64,000 nt of DNA, from the NCBI RefSeq assembly GCF_014698065.1, contig NZ_JACJSI010000028.1, forward strand, positions 19,021 to 83,020. The letters run 5' to 3'. The stretch comes from Nostoc flagelliforme FACHB-838 (GTDB lineage: Bacteria > Cyanobacteriota > Cyanobacteriia > Cyanobacteriales > Nostocaceae). The translations under genes and the position numbers were made by a program. Positions 45,552-54,727 of this stretch are shown piece after piece (the first letter of the stretch is position 1; the number at the start of each line of letters is the position of its first letter). The notes below the pieces were generated by a model, which was not told the origin of the DNA, ran no database searches, and saw only the letters and a list, made by a program, of their open reading frames with translations.

Positions 45552-46907
45552 ATGGTAAATTCACTTGACAATAATCCACCTCATCAAGTAGTTATTGTTG
45601 GCGGTGGTTTTGGTGGACTTTATGCGGCCAAAACACTTGCTAAGGCGGCGGTAAACGTTACTCTGATTGATAAACGTAACTTTCATCTATTCCAACCCCT
45701 CTTATACCAAGTCGCCACAGGTGCGCTATCTCCTGCGGATATTTCCTCACCGTTGCGTTCTGTCCTCAGCAAGAGCAAGAATACGAAAGTGCTGCTGGGA
45801 GAGGTGAATAATATTGATCCAGAAGCAAAACAAGTGACTGTGGGTGACGAAGCAATAGATTACGATACGTTAATTGTCGCTACAGGTGCGAAGCATTCGT
45901 ATTTTGGCAAAGATAACTGGGAAGAATTTGCCCCAGGCTTGAAAACAGTAGAAGATGCCATAGAAATGCGTCGCCGGATTTTTACGGCGTTTGAAGCCGC
46001 AGAAAAAGAAACCGATCCAGAAAAACGCCGGGCTTGGTTAACCTTTGTAATTGTTGGTGGTGGCCCAACTGGTGTAGAGTTAGCTGGTGCGATCGCAGAA
46101 TTGGCAAATCAAACTCTTAAAGAAGATTTCCGCAACATCGACACCTCAGAAGCTAAGATTTTGCTATTAGAAGGTCTAGATCGGATTTTGCCACCCTTTG
46201 CACCAGAGTTATCACAAGAAGCGGAAGCATCTTTAACGCGCTTGGGGGTGGTTGTGCAGACAAAAACACTGGTAACGAATATTGAAAATGACATTGTTAC
46301 CCTCAAACAAGGCGATGAAGTGAAAGAAATTGCCTCAAAAACGGTATTATGGGCAGCAGGTGTGAAAGCTTCAGCAATGGGGAAAGTGCTAGCAGAACGC
46401 ACAGGTGCTGAATGCGATCGCGCTGGACGGATTATCGTCGAACCTGACTTGAGTATTAAGGGACATCCCAATATTTTTGTAATTGGCGACTTAGCAAATT
46501 TTTCTCATCAAAATGGTAAACCGCTACCTGGTGTTGCACCTGTAGCGAAGCAAGAAGGCGAATATGTAGCAACACTAGTCCAAAAGCGGCTTGCAGGTAA
46601 CAGTTTACCGCCCTTTGCTTATGTTGATTATGGTAGTTTAGCGATGATTGGGCACAATTCTGCTGTGGTAGATTTGGGCTTTATGAAGCTGAAAGGTTTC
46701 TTTGCATGGTTGTTTTGGCTAGTGATTCACATCTACTTCTTAATTGAATTTAACAACAAATTAGTAGTAATGATTCAATGGGCATGGAACTATTTCACCC
46801 GTAATCGCGGAGCAAGATTAATTACAGGTCAAGAATCGCTTACGCAGTTAGGAATTAGCGATCGCAACAGTTATTCAGCCGATAATAAACAGCCAGTAAA
46901 TGTCTAA
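45552..46907 (+). CDS. Type II NADH dehydrogenase
   Basis: The flavoprotein has two dinucleotide folds: VVIVGGGFGGLYAAKTL for FAD and FVIVGGGPTGVELAGAIAEL for NAD(P)H. The substrate-side FHLFQPLLYQVATGALSP and the FAD-closing VIGDLANF are also present. A hydrophobic C-terminal stretch (GFFAWLFWLVIHIYFLIEF) attaches it to the membrane. It passes electrons from NADH to quinone without pumping protons. In cyanobacteria these enzymes appear to sense or tune the redox state. The ATG at 45552 is preferred over a TTG at 45528. Complete. Confidence 0.93.
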   Translation: MVNSLDNNPPHQVVIVGGGFGGLYAAKTLAKAAVNVTLIDKRNFHLFQPLLYQVATGALSPADISSPLRSVLSKSKNTKVLLGEVNNIDPEAKQVTVGDEAIDYDTLIVATGAKHSYFGKDNWEEFAPGLKTVEDAIEMRRRIFTAFEAAEKETDPEKRRAWLTFVIVGGGPTGVELAGAIAELANQTLKEDFRNIDTSEAKILLLEGLDRILPPFAPELSQEAEASLTRLGVVVQTKTLVTNIENDIVTLKQGDEVKEIASKTVLWAAGVKASAMGKVLAERTGAECDRAGRIIVEPDLSIKGHPNIFVIGDLANFSHQNGKPLPGVAPVAKQEGEYVATLVQKRLAGNSLPPFAYVDYGSLAMIGHNSAVVDLGFMKLKGFFAWLFWLVIHIYFLIEFNNKLVVMIQWAWNYFTRNRGARLITGQESLTQLGISDRNSYSADNKQPVNV

Positions 46908-47031
46908 TTTGTCATTAGTCATTTGTCATTAGTTATTCTCCCCCTGCTCCCTCTTCCCCACTCCTCATAACAAAGTTATCGCCCTCATAAATTAGCAGTA
47001 AGCTATTTTAGGGCGTTTTTCATATTTACAC

Positions 47032-48267
47032 ATGGCAACTATTAACGACAACTACCTGAAACTGAAAGCGGGTTATCTGTTTCCAGAAATTGCTCGACGG
47101 GTGAATGCCTTTGCAGAAGCCAATCCTGATGCTAAAATCATCCGCTTGGGTATTGGTGATGTTACCGAACCTCTGCCGGAGGCTTGCCGCACAGCTATGA
47201 TAAAGGCTGTGGAAGAAATGGGCGATCGCAATACCTTCAAAGGCTACGGCCCAGAGCAAGGCTACGCTTGGTTACGAGAAAAAATTGCTACTCACGATTT
47301 CCAAGCACGGGGAGCGGATATAGATGCTTCCGAAATTTTTATCTCCGATGGTTCCAAGTGCGACACCGGTAATATTCTGGAAATCTTTGGTCATGACAAC
47401 ATAATTGCCGTTACTGACCCCGTTTATCCCGTATATGTAGACACTAACGTTATGGTGGGAAATACGGCAGATGCCAACGATAAAGGCGAGTTTGAGGGTT
47501 TAGTTTATCTACCAATTACGGCTGATAACAACTTTACCGCCGAAATTCCCTCAAAGAAAGTCGATTTAATTTATCTCTGCTTTCCCAATAATCCCACTGG
47601 CGCAACTGCTACTAAAGAATATCTCAAAGCATGGGTGGACTATGCCAAAGCTAATAACTCGATTATTTTCTTTGATGCAGCCTACGAAGCTTACATTACC
47701 GACCCGTCCATTCCGCATTCAATTTATGAAATTGAAGGTGCAAGAGAAGTTGCGATCGAATTTCGTTCTTTCTCCAAAAATGCAGGTTTTACAGGAACTC
47801 GTTGCGCGTTAACTGTAGTACCGAAGACACTCACAGGAAAAGCTGCTGATGGTTCCGATGTGGAACTATGGAAACTCTGGAATCGCCGCCAGTCTACCAA
47901 ATTTAATGGTGTTTCTTACATCGTCCAAAGGGGAGCCGAAGCTGTTTACTCCCAAGAAGGACAGGCACAAATTAAGGAATTGGTGAATTTCTATCTAGAA
48001 AACGCCAAAATTATCCGCGAAAAACTCACAGCCGCCGGATTATCAGTTTATGGAGGCGTGAATGCACCTTACGTTTGGGTGAAAACTCCTAATGGTTTAT
48101 CCAGTTGGGAATTCTTTGATAAGTTACTGCAAACTGTCAACGTTGTAGGAACACCTGGTTCTGGCTTTGGTGCTGCGGGTGAAGGTTACTTCCGCATTTC
48201 GGCGTTTAACAGCCGGGAGAATGTCGAAGAGGCGATGAAGCGGATTACAGAGAAGTTTAAGGTGTAA
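47032..48267 (+). CDS. dapL: LL-diaminopimelate aminotransferase
   Basis: The 411-residue fold-type I PLP enzyme converts tetrahydrodipicolinate directly to LL-diaminopimelate, for lysine and cell wall synthesis. It has the N-terminal [17 protein letters not shown] of the DapL family, [39 protein letters not shown], and the PLP lysine in [13 protein letters not shown]. The length is normal. The gene is single and ends at a strong hairpin. Confidence 0.96.
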   Translation: MATINDNYLKLKAGYLFPEIARRVNAFAEANPDAKIIRLGIGDVTEPLPEACRTAMIKAVEEMGDRNTFKGYGPEQGYAWLREKIATHDFQARGADIDASEIFISDGSKCDTGNILEIFGHDNIIAVTDPVYPVYVDTNVMVGNTADANDKGEFEGLVYLPITADNNFTAEIPSKKVDLIYLCFPNNPTGATATKEYLKAWVDYAKANNSIIFFDAAYEAYITDPSIPHSIYEIEGAREVAIEFRSFSKNAGFTGTRCALTVVPKTLTGKAADGSDVELWKLWNRRQSTKFNGVSYIVQRGAEAVYSQEGQAQIKELVNFYLENAKIIREKLTAAGLSVYGGVNAPYVWVKTPNGLSSWEFFDKLLQTVNVVGTPGSGFGAAGEGYFRISAFNSRENVEEAMKRITEKFKV

Positions 48268-48318
48268 GGCATTTTTTGCATTCAGTCTAAGTATCTTAGT
48301 TAAACTCAATTTGGAAGT

Positions 48319-48353
48319 CTCAAGTAGGGTGGACACTGGCCACCCTACTTGAG
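48319..48353. terminator. Perfect hairpin after dapL
   Basis: CTCAAGTAGGGTGG pairs exactly with CCACCCTACTTGAG (14 bp, loop ACACTGG). It lies 52 bases after the dapL stop and just before the AT-rich ATPase gene. No T run follows, so it may be a mobile palindrome acting as a terminator. Confidence 0.6.
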
Positions 48354-48395
48354 AATCCAAGATAGTTAGTATCAAGTTGGCAATAGGAGCTTTTT

Positions 48396-49877
48396 ATGAA
48401 ATTACTACGAGTTCGAGTTCCAGATTTTCGCATTTTAAAGAACGTTGATATAACTTTTGAACCAGAATTTATCCCCAGTATTTTTCCCCTTGGTAGTCAA
48501 AATGGTGGTGGTAAAAGTACACTTTTGCAATTAATTTTTGTTTTATTGCATTGTTCTAGTGATTCTGGTAAAAAAGATTTTGTGAAAAATATACTTTATG
48601 GATTTACGATTAATAACAATTCTAACAATAGAGTATTAGCCATAATTGATATCTGGAATGAAGATAAAGTTGTAAAGCTTGAATTTTTATCTTATAACGA
48701 TTCTTATCTTAGGGAGCTATTAATATCAAATGATAATACTGAGGTTGATAATGATAATTATTTACAATTCTCTGCTTCCAATCAATTAGATAAAATTATA
48801 AATAAAATTTCAATTACTGAAAAGGAAATACAAGATTTAGAAAAAGCTATTACTAAATTAGATAGTGTGATAAAAATTGAGAGTAGTGAGGATAGACGTT
48901 ATATATTGAGAGATTTAATCGATGAACTTCGACTATTTGGATTTAGAACTCTTAAACTAATGTCGAGATTAGGACTAACAAATACATCTATAGAAGAATT
49001 TAAAGAAGAAGTTCAAACAAGACTCGATATATTTAAATTAAATCTTGAAAAATATTATGAACAACGTGAGCAGCTTAAACGTATCCTCCAAAGAGTTTTA
49101 AAATATTTGCAATCAGAAAATTTATTATATATTTGTAATTACTCAGCTAATAGTAACAAAAATGAAGAAGAAGAAGTTTTACTTTGCCGAATCAACAACA
49201 TAGATATGAATAAAATAGAAATATTTATGAAAGAGTTATCACAAAAAATATTTCTTGCGGCTCCTTCTACCCAAGTTTTTCTTTTTAATTCTAAAGAATC
49301 TAGAAAACTCTTATTTAAAAAGCAGGATAACGAAACTGACTACTATTCACAGCTTAAATTAGCCAAGTCTAAACTATCAGGCTTTTTTACCTATGATTTT
49401 CTGGCTGTAGATATCCTTATTGAAGCCTTTAAGTCTGCTCGAGACGAGGACTTTGCAGAAGCTATAAAAAAAGGCGAGTATGGTAATAGCTATAAAACAC
49501 TGATAAATGATTTAAATATAATATTGTCTAATAAAAATATAAATGTAGATACAGATTTATCAGGTGTCAGTTTTAAATTAGATAAAGATGGATTAGAACT
49601 ATATCCCGAAGACCTCAGTCATGGCGAGTTAAAAAGATTAAGCATTTATATGTGGATAAAGTACCATAATATAGAAAATGCAATTGTGCTAATGGATGAA
49701 ATTGAAATAGCATTTCATCCAGATTGGCAATATCAAATAATTGCAGACCTCAACCAATGGTCACCCAGTAATCAATATATCCTTGCAACTCACTCATACG
49801 AGTTATGTCAAGCTCTTACACCTGCTCACGTTAAGGAACTAGAACCAAAACTTTTAAAGCCAGAAGCTAAAAATTAA
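48396..49877 (+). CDS. SMC/OLD-like ATPase of a putative defence pair
   Basis: The 493-residue protein is an ABC-type AAA ATPase. Walker A is GSQNGGGKST (33-42), the signature is DLSHGELKRLSIY (about 407), Walker B is VLMDEIEIAFHP (about 430-441), and the switch His is in LATHSYEL (about 465). Between the halves lies a long polar, Lys/Glu/Asn-rich part (about 130-240) that is probably a coiled coil. Such compact ATPases pair with nucleases in OLD, Gabija, Septu and PARIS systems. The next gene starts two bases after its stop and has TOPRIM-like motifs. Both genes are much richer in A and T than their neighbours, which suggests horizontal transfer. AGGAGC precedes the ATG. Confidence 0.82.
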   Translation: MKLLRVRVPDFRILKNVDITFEPEFIPSIFPLGSQNGGGKSTLLQLIFVLLHCSSDSGKKDFVKNILYGFTINNNSNNRVLAIIDIWNEDKVVKLEFLSYNDSYLRELLISNDNTEVDNDNYLQFSASNQLDKIINKISITEKEIQDLEKAITKLDSVIKIESSEDRRYILRDLIDELRLFGFRTLKLMSRLGLTNTSIEEFKEEVQTRLDIFKLNLEKYYEQREQLKRILQRVLKYLQSENLLYICNYSANSNKNEEEEVLLCRINNIDMNKIEIFMKELSQKIFLAAPSTQVFLFNSKESRKLLFKKQDNETDYYSQLKLAKSKLSGFFTYDFLAVDILIEAFKSARDEDFAEAIKKGEYGNSYKTLINDLNIILSNKNINVDTDLSGVSFKLDKDGLELYPEDLSHGELKRLSIYMWIKYHNIENAIVLMDEIEIAFHPDWQYQIIADLNQWSPSNQYILATHSYELCQALTPAHVKELEPKLLKPEAKN

Positions 49878-49879
49878 AT

Positions 49880-50830
49880 ATGAGTCTTAAGCCGGAACAA
49901 CTAAAACAACATTGTGAAATAATCATTGGCTCTCGTAGAATTAAAAATAAGATCGTTGTACTGTGCGAAGGCGAAGGTGGTATTTGGGATACCGAAGGCA
50001 GACCATCACCTCAATCATATAGCAAGATGGAACAGATGCCAGATTCTAACTTTTACAAGGCGTGTGTTCCAAAATTATGGAGTCAATATCGAACAGAGTT
50101 TTTTAACTGCGGAGATCGTAAAGATGTATTAGATACATATTTTACTCTTTCAAAATTGTATAATGAAAATAAAAATAATTCATATTTAAGTTTAGAAAAA
50201 CTGTTTGCAATCGTAGATGTTGATCTACAAACACAAAATATAAAAAAAGAATATAATTATAGTTTTTCAGATACAGAAGCAATTTTCTGTAATCTTTATA
50301 CAAAACTCAACATAAACGAAGAAAATGCAAAACAGCATCGTATATGGGTTACGGGTTTAATACATAAAGAAGCATATTTTATCATACCTGAGCTACAACC
50401 AGTATTTGATACTTTTTCTACACTTTATGATAGTAATTCTCTACTACTTAGAGAAATTTATGTGACTATGGCAGATGCTATCATTACTGATTCTGATTTA
50501 AAAAGTAATTTATCAAAAGTATCTAATCGCATTAGCCATTGCTCTGAATTAGATTGTACTGCAATAGATAAATTGAGAGATTCATGGAAAGAACAGTTTC
50601 AAAATGCTCAAAATAATACGGAGGAGAATGAGTTAATTTTAGCTTTACTGGCATTCAAAAAAGCTAAGTATTACTGGAACCAAATTCAACCACCAAGTGA
50701 CTGGACTTCTTCAGTTGAGACATTTAAAGATCAACTATTGTTAGAAATAGGAAGATTTTATTCAGAACAAAGTAATCATACTAAACATCATATTCCTTGC
50801 TTTTTTAAATTTTTAAGGCAATTTGCTTAA
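49880..50830 (+). CDS. TOPRIM/DUF4435-like nuclease-type partner
   Basis: The 316-residue protein has no strong named match in my memory. It shows a strand-acid pattern KIVVLCEGEGG (Glu30) and, later, LFAIVDVDLQ (Asp113, Asp115), which is the Glu...Asp-x-Asp spacing of TOPRIM metal sites as in OLD nucleases and AriB of PARIS. The segment FSDTEAIFCNLYTKL and LIHKEAYFIIPELQ also recall DUF4435-type proteins. The C-terminal half is helical. It is coupled to the ATPase gene (two-base gap). It may be the toxic or nucleolytic effector released by the ATPase upon phage infection; that is inference by analogy. Confidence 0.55.
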   Translation: MSLKPEQLKQHCEIIIGSRRIKNKIVVLCEGEGGIWDTEGRPSPQSYSKMEQMPDSNFYKACVPKLWSQYRTEFFNCGDRKDVLDTYFTLSKLYNENKNNSYLSLEKLFAIVDVDLQTQNIKKEYNYSFSDTEAIFCNLYTKLNINEENAKQHRIWVTGLIHKEAYFIIPELQPVFDTFSTLYDSNSLLLREIYVTMADAIITDSDLKSNLSKVSNRISHCSELDCTAIDKLRDSWKEQFQNAQNNTEENELILALLAFKKAKYYWNQIQPPSDWTSSVETFKDQLLLEIGRFYSEQSNHTKHHIPCFFKFLRQFA

Positions 50831-50848
50831 TGTAAATAAAGTACATCG

Positions 50849-50876
50849 GTAGGGGCACAACATTGTTGTACCCTTA
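50849..50876. repeat. Palindromic repeat between defence pair and antiporter
   Basis: GTAGGGGCACAACA pairs with TGTTGTACCCTTAC. This is a common Nostoc hairpin and lies between the convergent genes, where it may terminate both. The following 50886-50945 is a second short repeat family (CGCTGCGCGTTTGCGTAGC). Confidence 0.55.
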
Positions 50877-50994
50877 CGATATATTTGTACCTCACGTTGG
50901 CGTAGCCTCTATCTGCGACACGCTGCGCGTTTGCGTAGCATCCCGCAGGGAACGCAGAGAAGTTGCAATCTGCTGTAAATTTAAAATCAAAAAT

Positions 50995-52644
50995 TCAAAA
51001 TCTAAAATCCAAAGTAGCATTATGCTCACGGTTTTCCAGCACAATGACAGGTATTAAACTAGCTTCTAAAACTGCTTGTGAGACTGAGCCAATTAATACT
51101 TGCTCCCAAGGTTTATGCCCGCGTTTTCCCATAACGATCGCAGTGACACAATACTCTTGAGCAATGCGAATAATCTCTTCTGGAATCACACCTGTAACAG
51201 TCAAAAATTCATACGTGATATCAGATAACAACTGTTTGCTTTGTTCTTCGATTTGTTGGATATTTTGCTGGTTCAAAGTGTTAACTACGTGTAAAACGAT
51301 CGCTTCCCCATTACTGCGGCGTGCTAAATCTGCCACTTTGGTTAAAACTTCTGTGGCTAAACTCGATGTATCCACTGCTGCCAGGAACAAGGTACGAGTA
51401 GCAACTGTGACTTTGGTGGGGTCAACTTCGCCTTTTGTGAGCAATTTCGGGGCAAAAGTCATGGTTGCCCAAGCTCCTAACGGTGCAGTAATTAAAATTG
51501 AAAGAGCTGCGATCGCTAAAATTATCTCACCCCCCGCAATTCCTTGGGAGAGGGGTATTGCCCCAATAGCAGCTTGGACTGTAGCTTTTGCTGAGTTTCC
51601 TGGGAGCAAAAATAATCTTTCTCGCCAATTCCAATTACTACCCAAAGTTGAGAGATACCAGCCCAGCATCCGACCAATTAGTAAACCAATTGCTAAAATT
51701 AAAATGCCTGGTAACAGAATTTTCTCTAATACTTGCAGTTGAATAGTTGCCCCTAATAAGACAAACAAAAAAATCTCAGCTACTATCCATAAACTGTCAA
51801 ATCCGCCCCGTAATCTTCGGGCTAGAGGAGCATCTAATTCAATTAAGAAAAAGCCCATAGCCATTGCTGCTAAATAACCAGAAAAGTAAGGTAAGGCATG
51901 AGCGACAATTACCAAAAGCAAGGCTAAACTGGCAGCAATCACAGTATCTTGAACGATATTCTGAGCCCATTTTTGTTTAATTAATAGTAGAACTAATAAA
52001 CGAGCTGTTAAATAGCCAAATAATACTCCTAGCAATATTTGCATAATAATTTGGAACGGCAGCAGTTGGAGAGCAGTCAAAGTGAATCCCCCAGGTAGGA
52101 CAATCTGCTCAACACCTCCGTCACCTAAGAAACTCAGCAGTAAGCTGAAGACTAGCAATAGCAGTACATCAGATAAAGCACTACCAGTTAAAATTGCATC
52201 GGGAATTCCTTTAGTAACACCCCAGCCTAAACTTTTGAGCCTGAGCATTCCTGGAACAATTACAGCCGGAGATTCCGCGCCAATCACACAGCCCAACAGT
52301 AACCCAGTGGGAAAGTCAAATTTAAAAATTATCATAGCGGTAAAAGCGATCGCGATCGCTTCTGTTGCTGCTGGCAAAAATCCCAAACGTAGCGCCACAG
52401 TTCCCTGTTGAGACAGCTTTTCTCTATCTAAACCCAGTCCGGCTTTCATTAAAATAATCATTACTGCCAAAGATCTTAACTCATCAGCAGCACCCAGCAC
52501 ATCTGAACTGATGACATTCCGAACTTGGGGGCCAAGAATAATCCCCACTAAAATCATGCCAATTAAAGGCGGAGCTACTAAACGACGGGCAAGTTGACCG
52601 GCAAAAAAGCCCATCATTAAAATCCACAATACACTAGCTAGCAT
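50995..52644 (-). CDS. CPA2-type cation/proton antiporter with C-terminal universal-stress domain
   Basis: The 549-residue protein has about twelve membrane helices in the first 400 residues, with the CPA2-like segments GMILVGIILGPQV and LGCVIGAESPAVIVPGM. The latter contains acidic and Pro residues typical of the transport core. A universal-stress domain follows (about 410-540), with FLAAVDTSS, IVLHVV and the nucleotide loop MGKRGHKPWEQVLIGSVS. A fluoride riboswitch precedes the gene (52743-52818), so the ion exported is plausibly fluoride, or a cation whose exchange helps under fluoride stress. The last residues (ATLDFRF) are encoded by an AAATCTAAAATCC-type repeat. The ribosome site AAGGAG lies before the ATG. 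Confidence 0.85.
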   Translation of the reverse strand: MLASVLWILMMGFFAGQLARRLVAPPLIGMILVGIILGPQVRNVISSDVLGAADELRSLAVMIILMKAGLGLDREKLSQQGTVALRLGFLPAATEAIAIAFTAMIIFKFDFPTGLLLGCVIGAESPAVIVPGMLRLKSLGWGVTKGIPDAILTGSALSDVLLLLVFSLLLSFLGDGGVEQIVLPGGFTLTALQLLPFQIIMQILLGVLFGYLTARLLVLLLIKQKWAQNIVQDTVIAASLALLLVIVAHALPYFSGYLAAMAMGFFLIELDAPLARRLRGGFDSLWIVAEIFLFVLLGATIQLQVLEKILLPGILILAIGLLIGRMLGWYLSTLGSNWNWRERLFLLPGNSAKATVQAAIGAIPLSQGIAGGEIILAIAALSILITAPLGAWATMTFAPKLLTKGEVDPTKVTVATRTLFLAAVDTSSLATEVLTKVADLARRSNGEAIVLHVVNTLNQQNIQQIEEQSKQLLSDITYEFLTVTGVIPEEIIRIAQEYCVTAIVMGKRGHKPWEQVLIGSVSQAVLEASLIPVIVLENREHNATLDFRF

Positions 52645-52742
52645 TTCATAACTCCTTGAGGCGCGATTTGTAGACTTACACTTTCTACAGGGGAGTCAGG
52701 TAATGCATTTAGCCAAGCCCTACTCTCCCGCAGTCAGCGAAG

Positions 52743-52818
52743 AAAGTAGGAGCCATCAGCCTTCCAGTTATGAATTTAACCAGTACTAGAAAGGCGGTTT
52801 TGGCGAGCTCCATCGCCA
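52743..52818 (-). ncRNA. Fluoride riboswitch (crcB motif)
   Basis: On the minus strand, 5' GGCGATGGAGCTCGCC forms a hairpin GGCGA/TCGCC with loop TGGAGC, followed by AAAACCGCC. A second stem CCTTTCTAGT / ACTGGAAGG comes next, then GGCTGATGGCTCCTAC. The loop TGGAGC pairs with GGCTCC, giving the pseudoknot of fluoride aptamers. All conserved parts of the crcB consensus (GGCGATGG, TTCGCC-like, GCTGATG, CTCCTAC) are in order. Just downstream, CTACTTTCTTCGC can pair with GCGGGAGAGTAG and would compete with the aptamer's 3' strand, so it may be the expression platform. It lies about 100 bases before the antiporter gene. Confidence 0.92.
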
Positions 52819-53234
52819 TAAATATTATTTAATTAATTCAACAATACCATTTTGACTTTTGTATTGCTTTTTCATACTTGTAATTTCTACTTTGATAAAC
52901 AATTTATTCCTATAGATAGATGCATTTATGATATCTATAAAGATGTAGGACTTACGCAAAATATCTTTCAAACTCTCATTTCTCTGTGTCCTCTGCGTCT
53001 CTGTGGTTCGTTATTCCCTAACTCATGTGTAAGTCCTAGATAAATCTTCTTCCCAAAAGAACAAATATCAAAAAGAACTATAATTAGTATTTATAGAAGT
53101 TAAGTAGGAAAACCGTACTTATCTGATAGGTTTTCTGTACCATATATCTAAGTTTAGCTGGATACAATCAAAATGTAGCTTAATGAATGCTGTTTAAGAG
53201 AAAAGTAATACAGCATTAGCAGGAGAGCGAAAAT
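52819..53234. other. Divergent intergenic region
   Basis: It contains the promoter of the riboswitch-controlled transcript (AT-rich, 52819-52870) and of the protease gene, plus the inverted-repeat element listed separately. AGGAGAG precedes the protease start. No gene is visible. Confidence 0.45.
52946..53038. repeat. 93-bp inverted-repeat element
   Basis: The ends TAGGACTTACGCA and TGTGTAAGTCCTA are inverted. The interior contains CTGTGTCCTCTGCGTCTCTG. Elements starting AGGACTTACGCA are common in Nostoc-type genomes and resemble MITEs. No reading frame. Confidence 0.65.
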
Positions 53235-54104
53235 ATGACAAATCAATTGAAAACGGCTGTTTTGCTAGCTGCGCTAAGTGGTCTTTTGATCGCAATTAGT
53301 TACTGGGTAATTGGCGGTTCTGGTGGCTTACTTATCGGAATTGCCTTGGCAGCAGTAACAAACCTGTTTTCTTGGTATCAATCAGATAAGATTGCCCTGG
53401 CAGCATACCGCGCCCAGCCTGTAAGTGAAAGGGAAGCACCGGGGCTTTATCGGATGGTGCAAAGATTAAGCGATCGCGCTAATATTCCCATGCCTAGAGT
53501 TTACATTGTTCCAAGCCAAGGTGCTAACGCCTTTGCTACAGGACGCGATCGAGAACACGCTGCTGTTGCTGTTACCGAAGGCATTTTGAAGATATTGCCA
53601 GAGGACGAACTCGAAGGCGTTATCGCCCACGAACTCACCCACATTATTAATCGTGATACCCTCACACAAGCTGTTGCTGCTACTGTTGCTGGTGCGATTT
53701 CATTCCTAGCGCAAATGGTTAGTTACAGCTTATGGTTTGGCGGTGGTTCACGAGATGACAGCAGAGGTGCAAATCCTTTGGGAGTCTTATTAACAGTAAT
53801 GCTTGCGCCATTAGCTGCGACGATTATTCAGTTAGGAATTTCGCGCACACGAGAATTTTCTGCTGATGCACGTTCAGCTAGATTAACTGGTAATCCCCGC
53901 GCCTTAGCGAGAGCGCTACAAAGGTTAGAAGCCACAGCAAAGCAGATGCCTTTAAATGCTAATCCAGCTTATGAGCCGTTATTAATTATCAATCCTATCT
54001 CTGGACAATTTTTGGGTAACTTGTTCTCCAGTCACCCTGCTACACAAATGCGAGTTGCAGCATTGCTAAAATTAGAGCAACAACTGCCAGCAAAAGTTTA
54101 TTAA
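53235..54104 (+). CDS. htpX: HtpX-like M48 membrane metalloprotease
   Basis: The 289-residue protein has two N-terminal membrane helices (about 8-50), then the zinc site HELTHIINRD and, after a further hydrophobic pair, the third ligand Glu in SRTREFSADARSARLTG. The C-terminal SSHPATQMRVAALLKLE is typical. HtpX degrades misfolded membrane proteins on the cytoplasmic side and is often stress-induced. The length is normal, and the gene has a clear ribosome site (GGAGAG). Confidence 0.93.
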   Translation: MTNQLKTAVLLAALSGLLIAISYWVIGGSGGLLIGIALAAVTNLFSWYQSDKIALAAYRAQPVSEREAPGLYRMVQRLSDRANIPMPRVYIVPSQGANAFATGRDREHAAVAVTEGILKILPEDELEGVIAHELTHIINRDTLTQAVAATVAGAISFLAQMVSYSLWFGGGSRDDSRGANPLGVLLTVMLAPLAATIIQLGISRTREFSADARSARLTGNPRALARALQRLEATAKQMPLNANPAYEPLLIINPISGQFLGNLFSSHPATQMRVAALLKLEQQLPAKVY

Positions 54105-54220
54105 TTTGTCATTAGTCATGAGTCATTTGTTATTTGTGAAATTTACAATGACTCATGACTACCAGTACAGGATGCAATTCTGATTCGAGAGTAAGCTTTG
54201 CAATTAAAGAGGTTTTAACT

Positions 54221-54649
54221 ATGAATGCTAACAATATCGAACCCATTCAAACCACAGTAATTGAATCTACCGAATCCATAGTAATTGTAGAAATCAGTTC
54301 TGAAACTGACAAATTAGTAGAAACTGAAATGGTTGGTGAAACTGATGAGGTGAAGCGCGAAACCAAAGCGTTAATTGAGGCGCTAAAAAGACGCGCTCAA
54401 TCTGAGGCTGATTCAGCAGGTACTATCACTCGTGAAACATATTTAAAAGCTGTGCGTCAAGCACGAGAATTAATTGAAGGAAGGAAACTGATAGAACGCG
54501 ATCGCTTAGAAGACTCTTGGGCGATAATTCAGGATGAAGCTGAGAGAAACTGGCATTTATTGATGAAAGACCTACTAGACTTCAGCTATCGCCTGCAAAA
54601 GGCGGCAAAAGCTGCCTGGGAAACCTTCAATAATCCTTACTCTCGTTAA
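54221..54649 (+). CDS. Conserved-looking small hypothetical protein
   Basis: The 142-residue protein has a Thr/Glu/Ser-rich first part (to about 50) and a charged helical second part (KRETKALIEALKRRAQSEAD to LEDSWAIIQDEAERNWHLLM). It has no signal peptide or membrane helix. AAAGAGG lies before the ATG at 54221; the longer frame from 54155 begins in intergenic repeat and is rejected. It follows the protease gene by about 115 bases and may be coexpressed. Function unknown. Confidence 0.65.
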   Translation: MNANNIEPIQTTVIESTESIVIVEISSETDKLVETEMVGETDEVKRETKALIEALKRRAQSEADSAGTITRETYLKAVRQARELIEGRKLIERDRLEDSWAIIQDEAERNWHLLMKDLLDFSYRLQKAAKAAWETFNNPYSR

Positions 54650-54701
54650 ACAAGGGAAGGGTGCGATCGCAGCGATCGCAGTTCAATGTAACGGCGCATT
54701 A

Positions 54702-54727
54702 TAGGGGCGCAAAGCCTTGCGCCCCTA
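54702..54727. repeat. Palindromic repeat
   Basis: TAGGGGCGCAA pairs with TTGCGCCCCTA around a four-base loop. It is a typical Nostoc hairpin. It supplies the TAG that closes the gene relic on the opposite strand. Confidence 0.6.

Noticed and set aside
46109..46471. A 120-codon leftward frame inside the NDH-2 gene
   Set aside because: Shadow of a well-conserved flavoprotein; no ribosome site or family match.
51164..51742. A 192-codon forward frame opposite the antiporter gene
   Set aside because: It is antisense to a membrane protein gene with clear motifs; the peptide is a low-information mirror.
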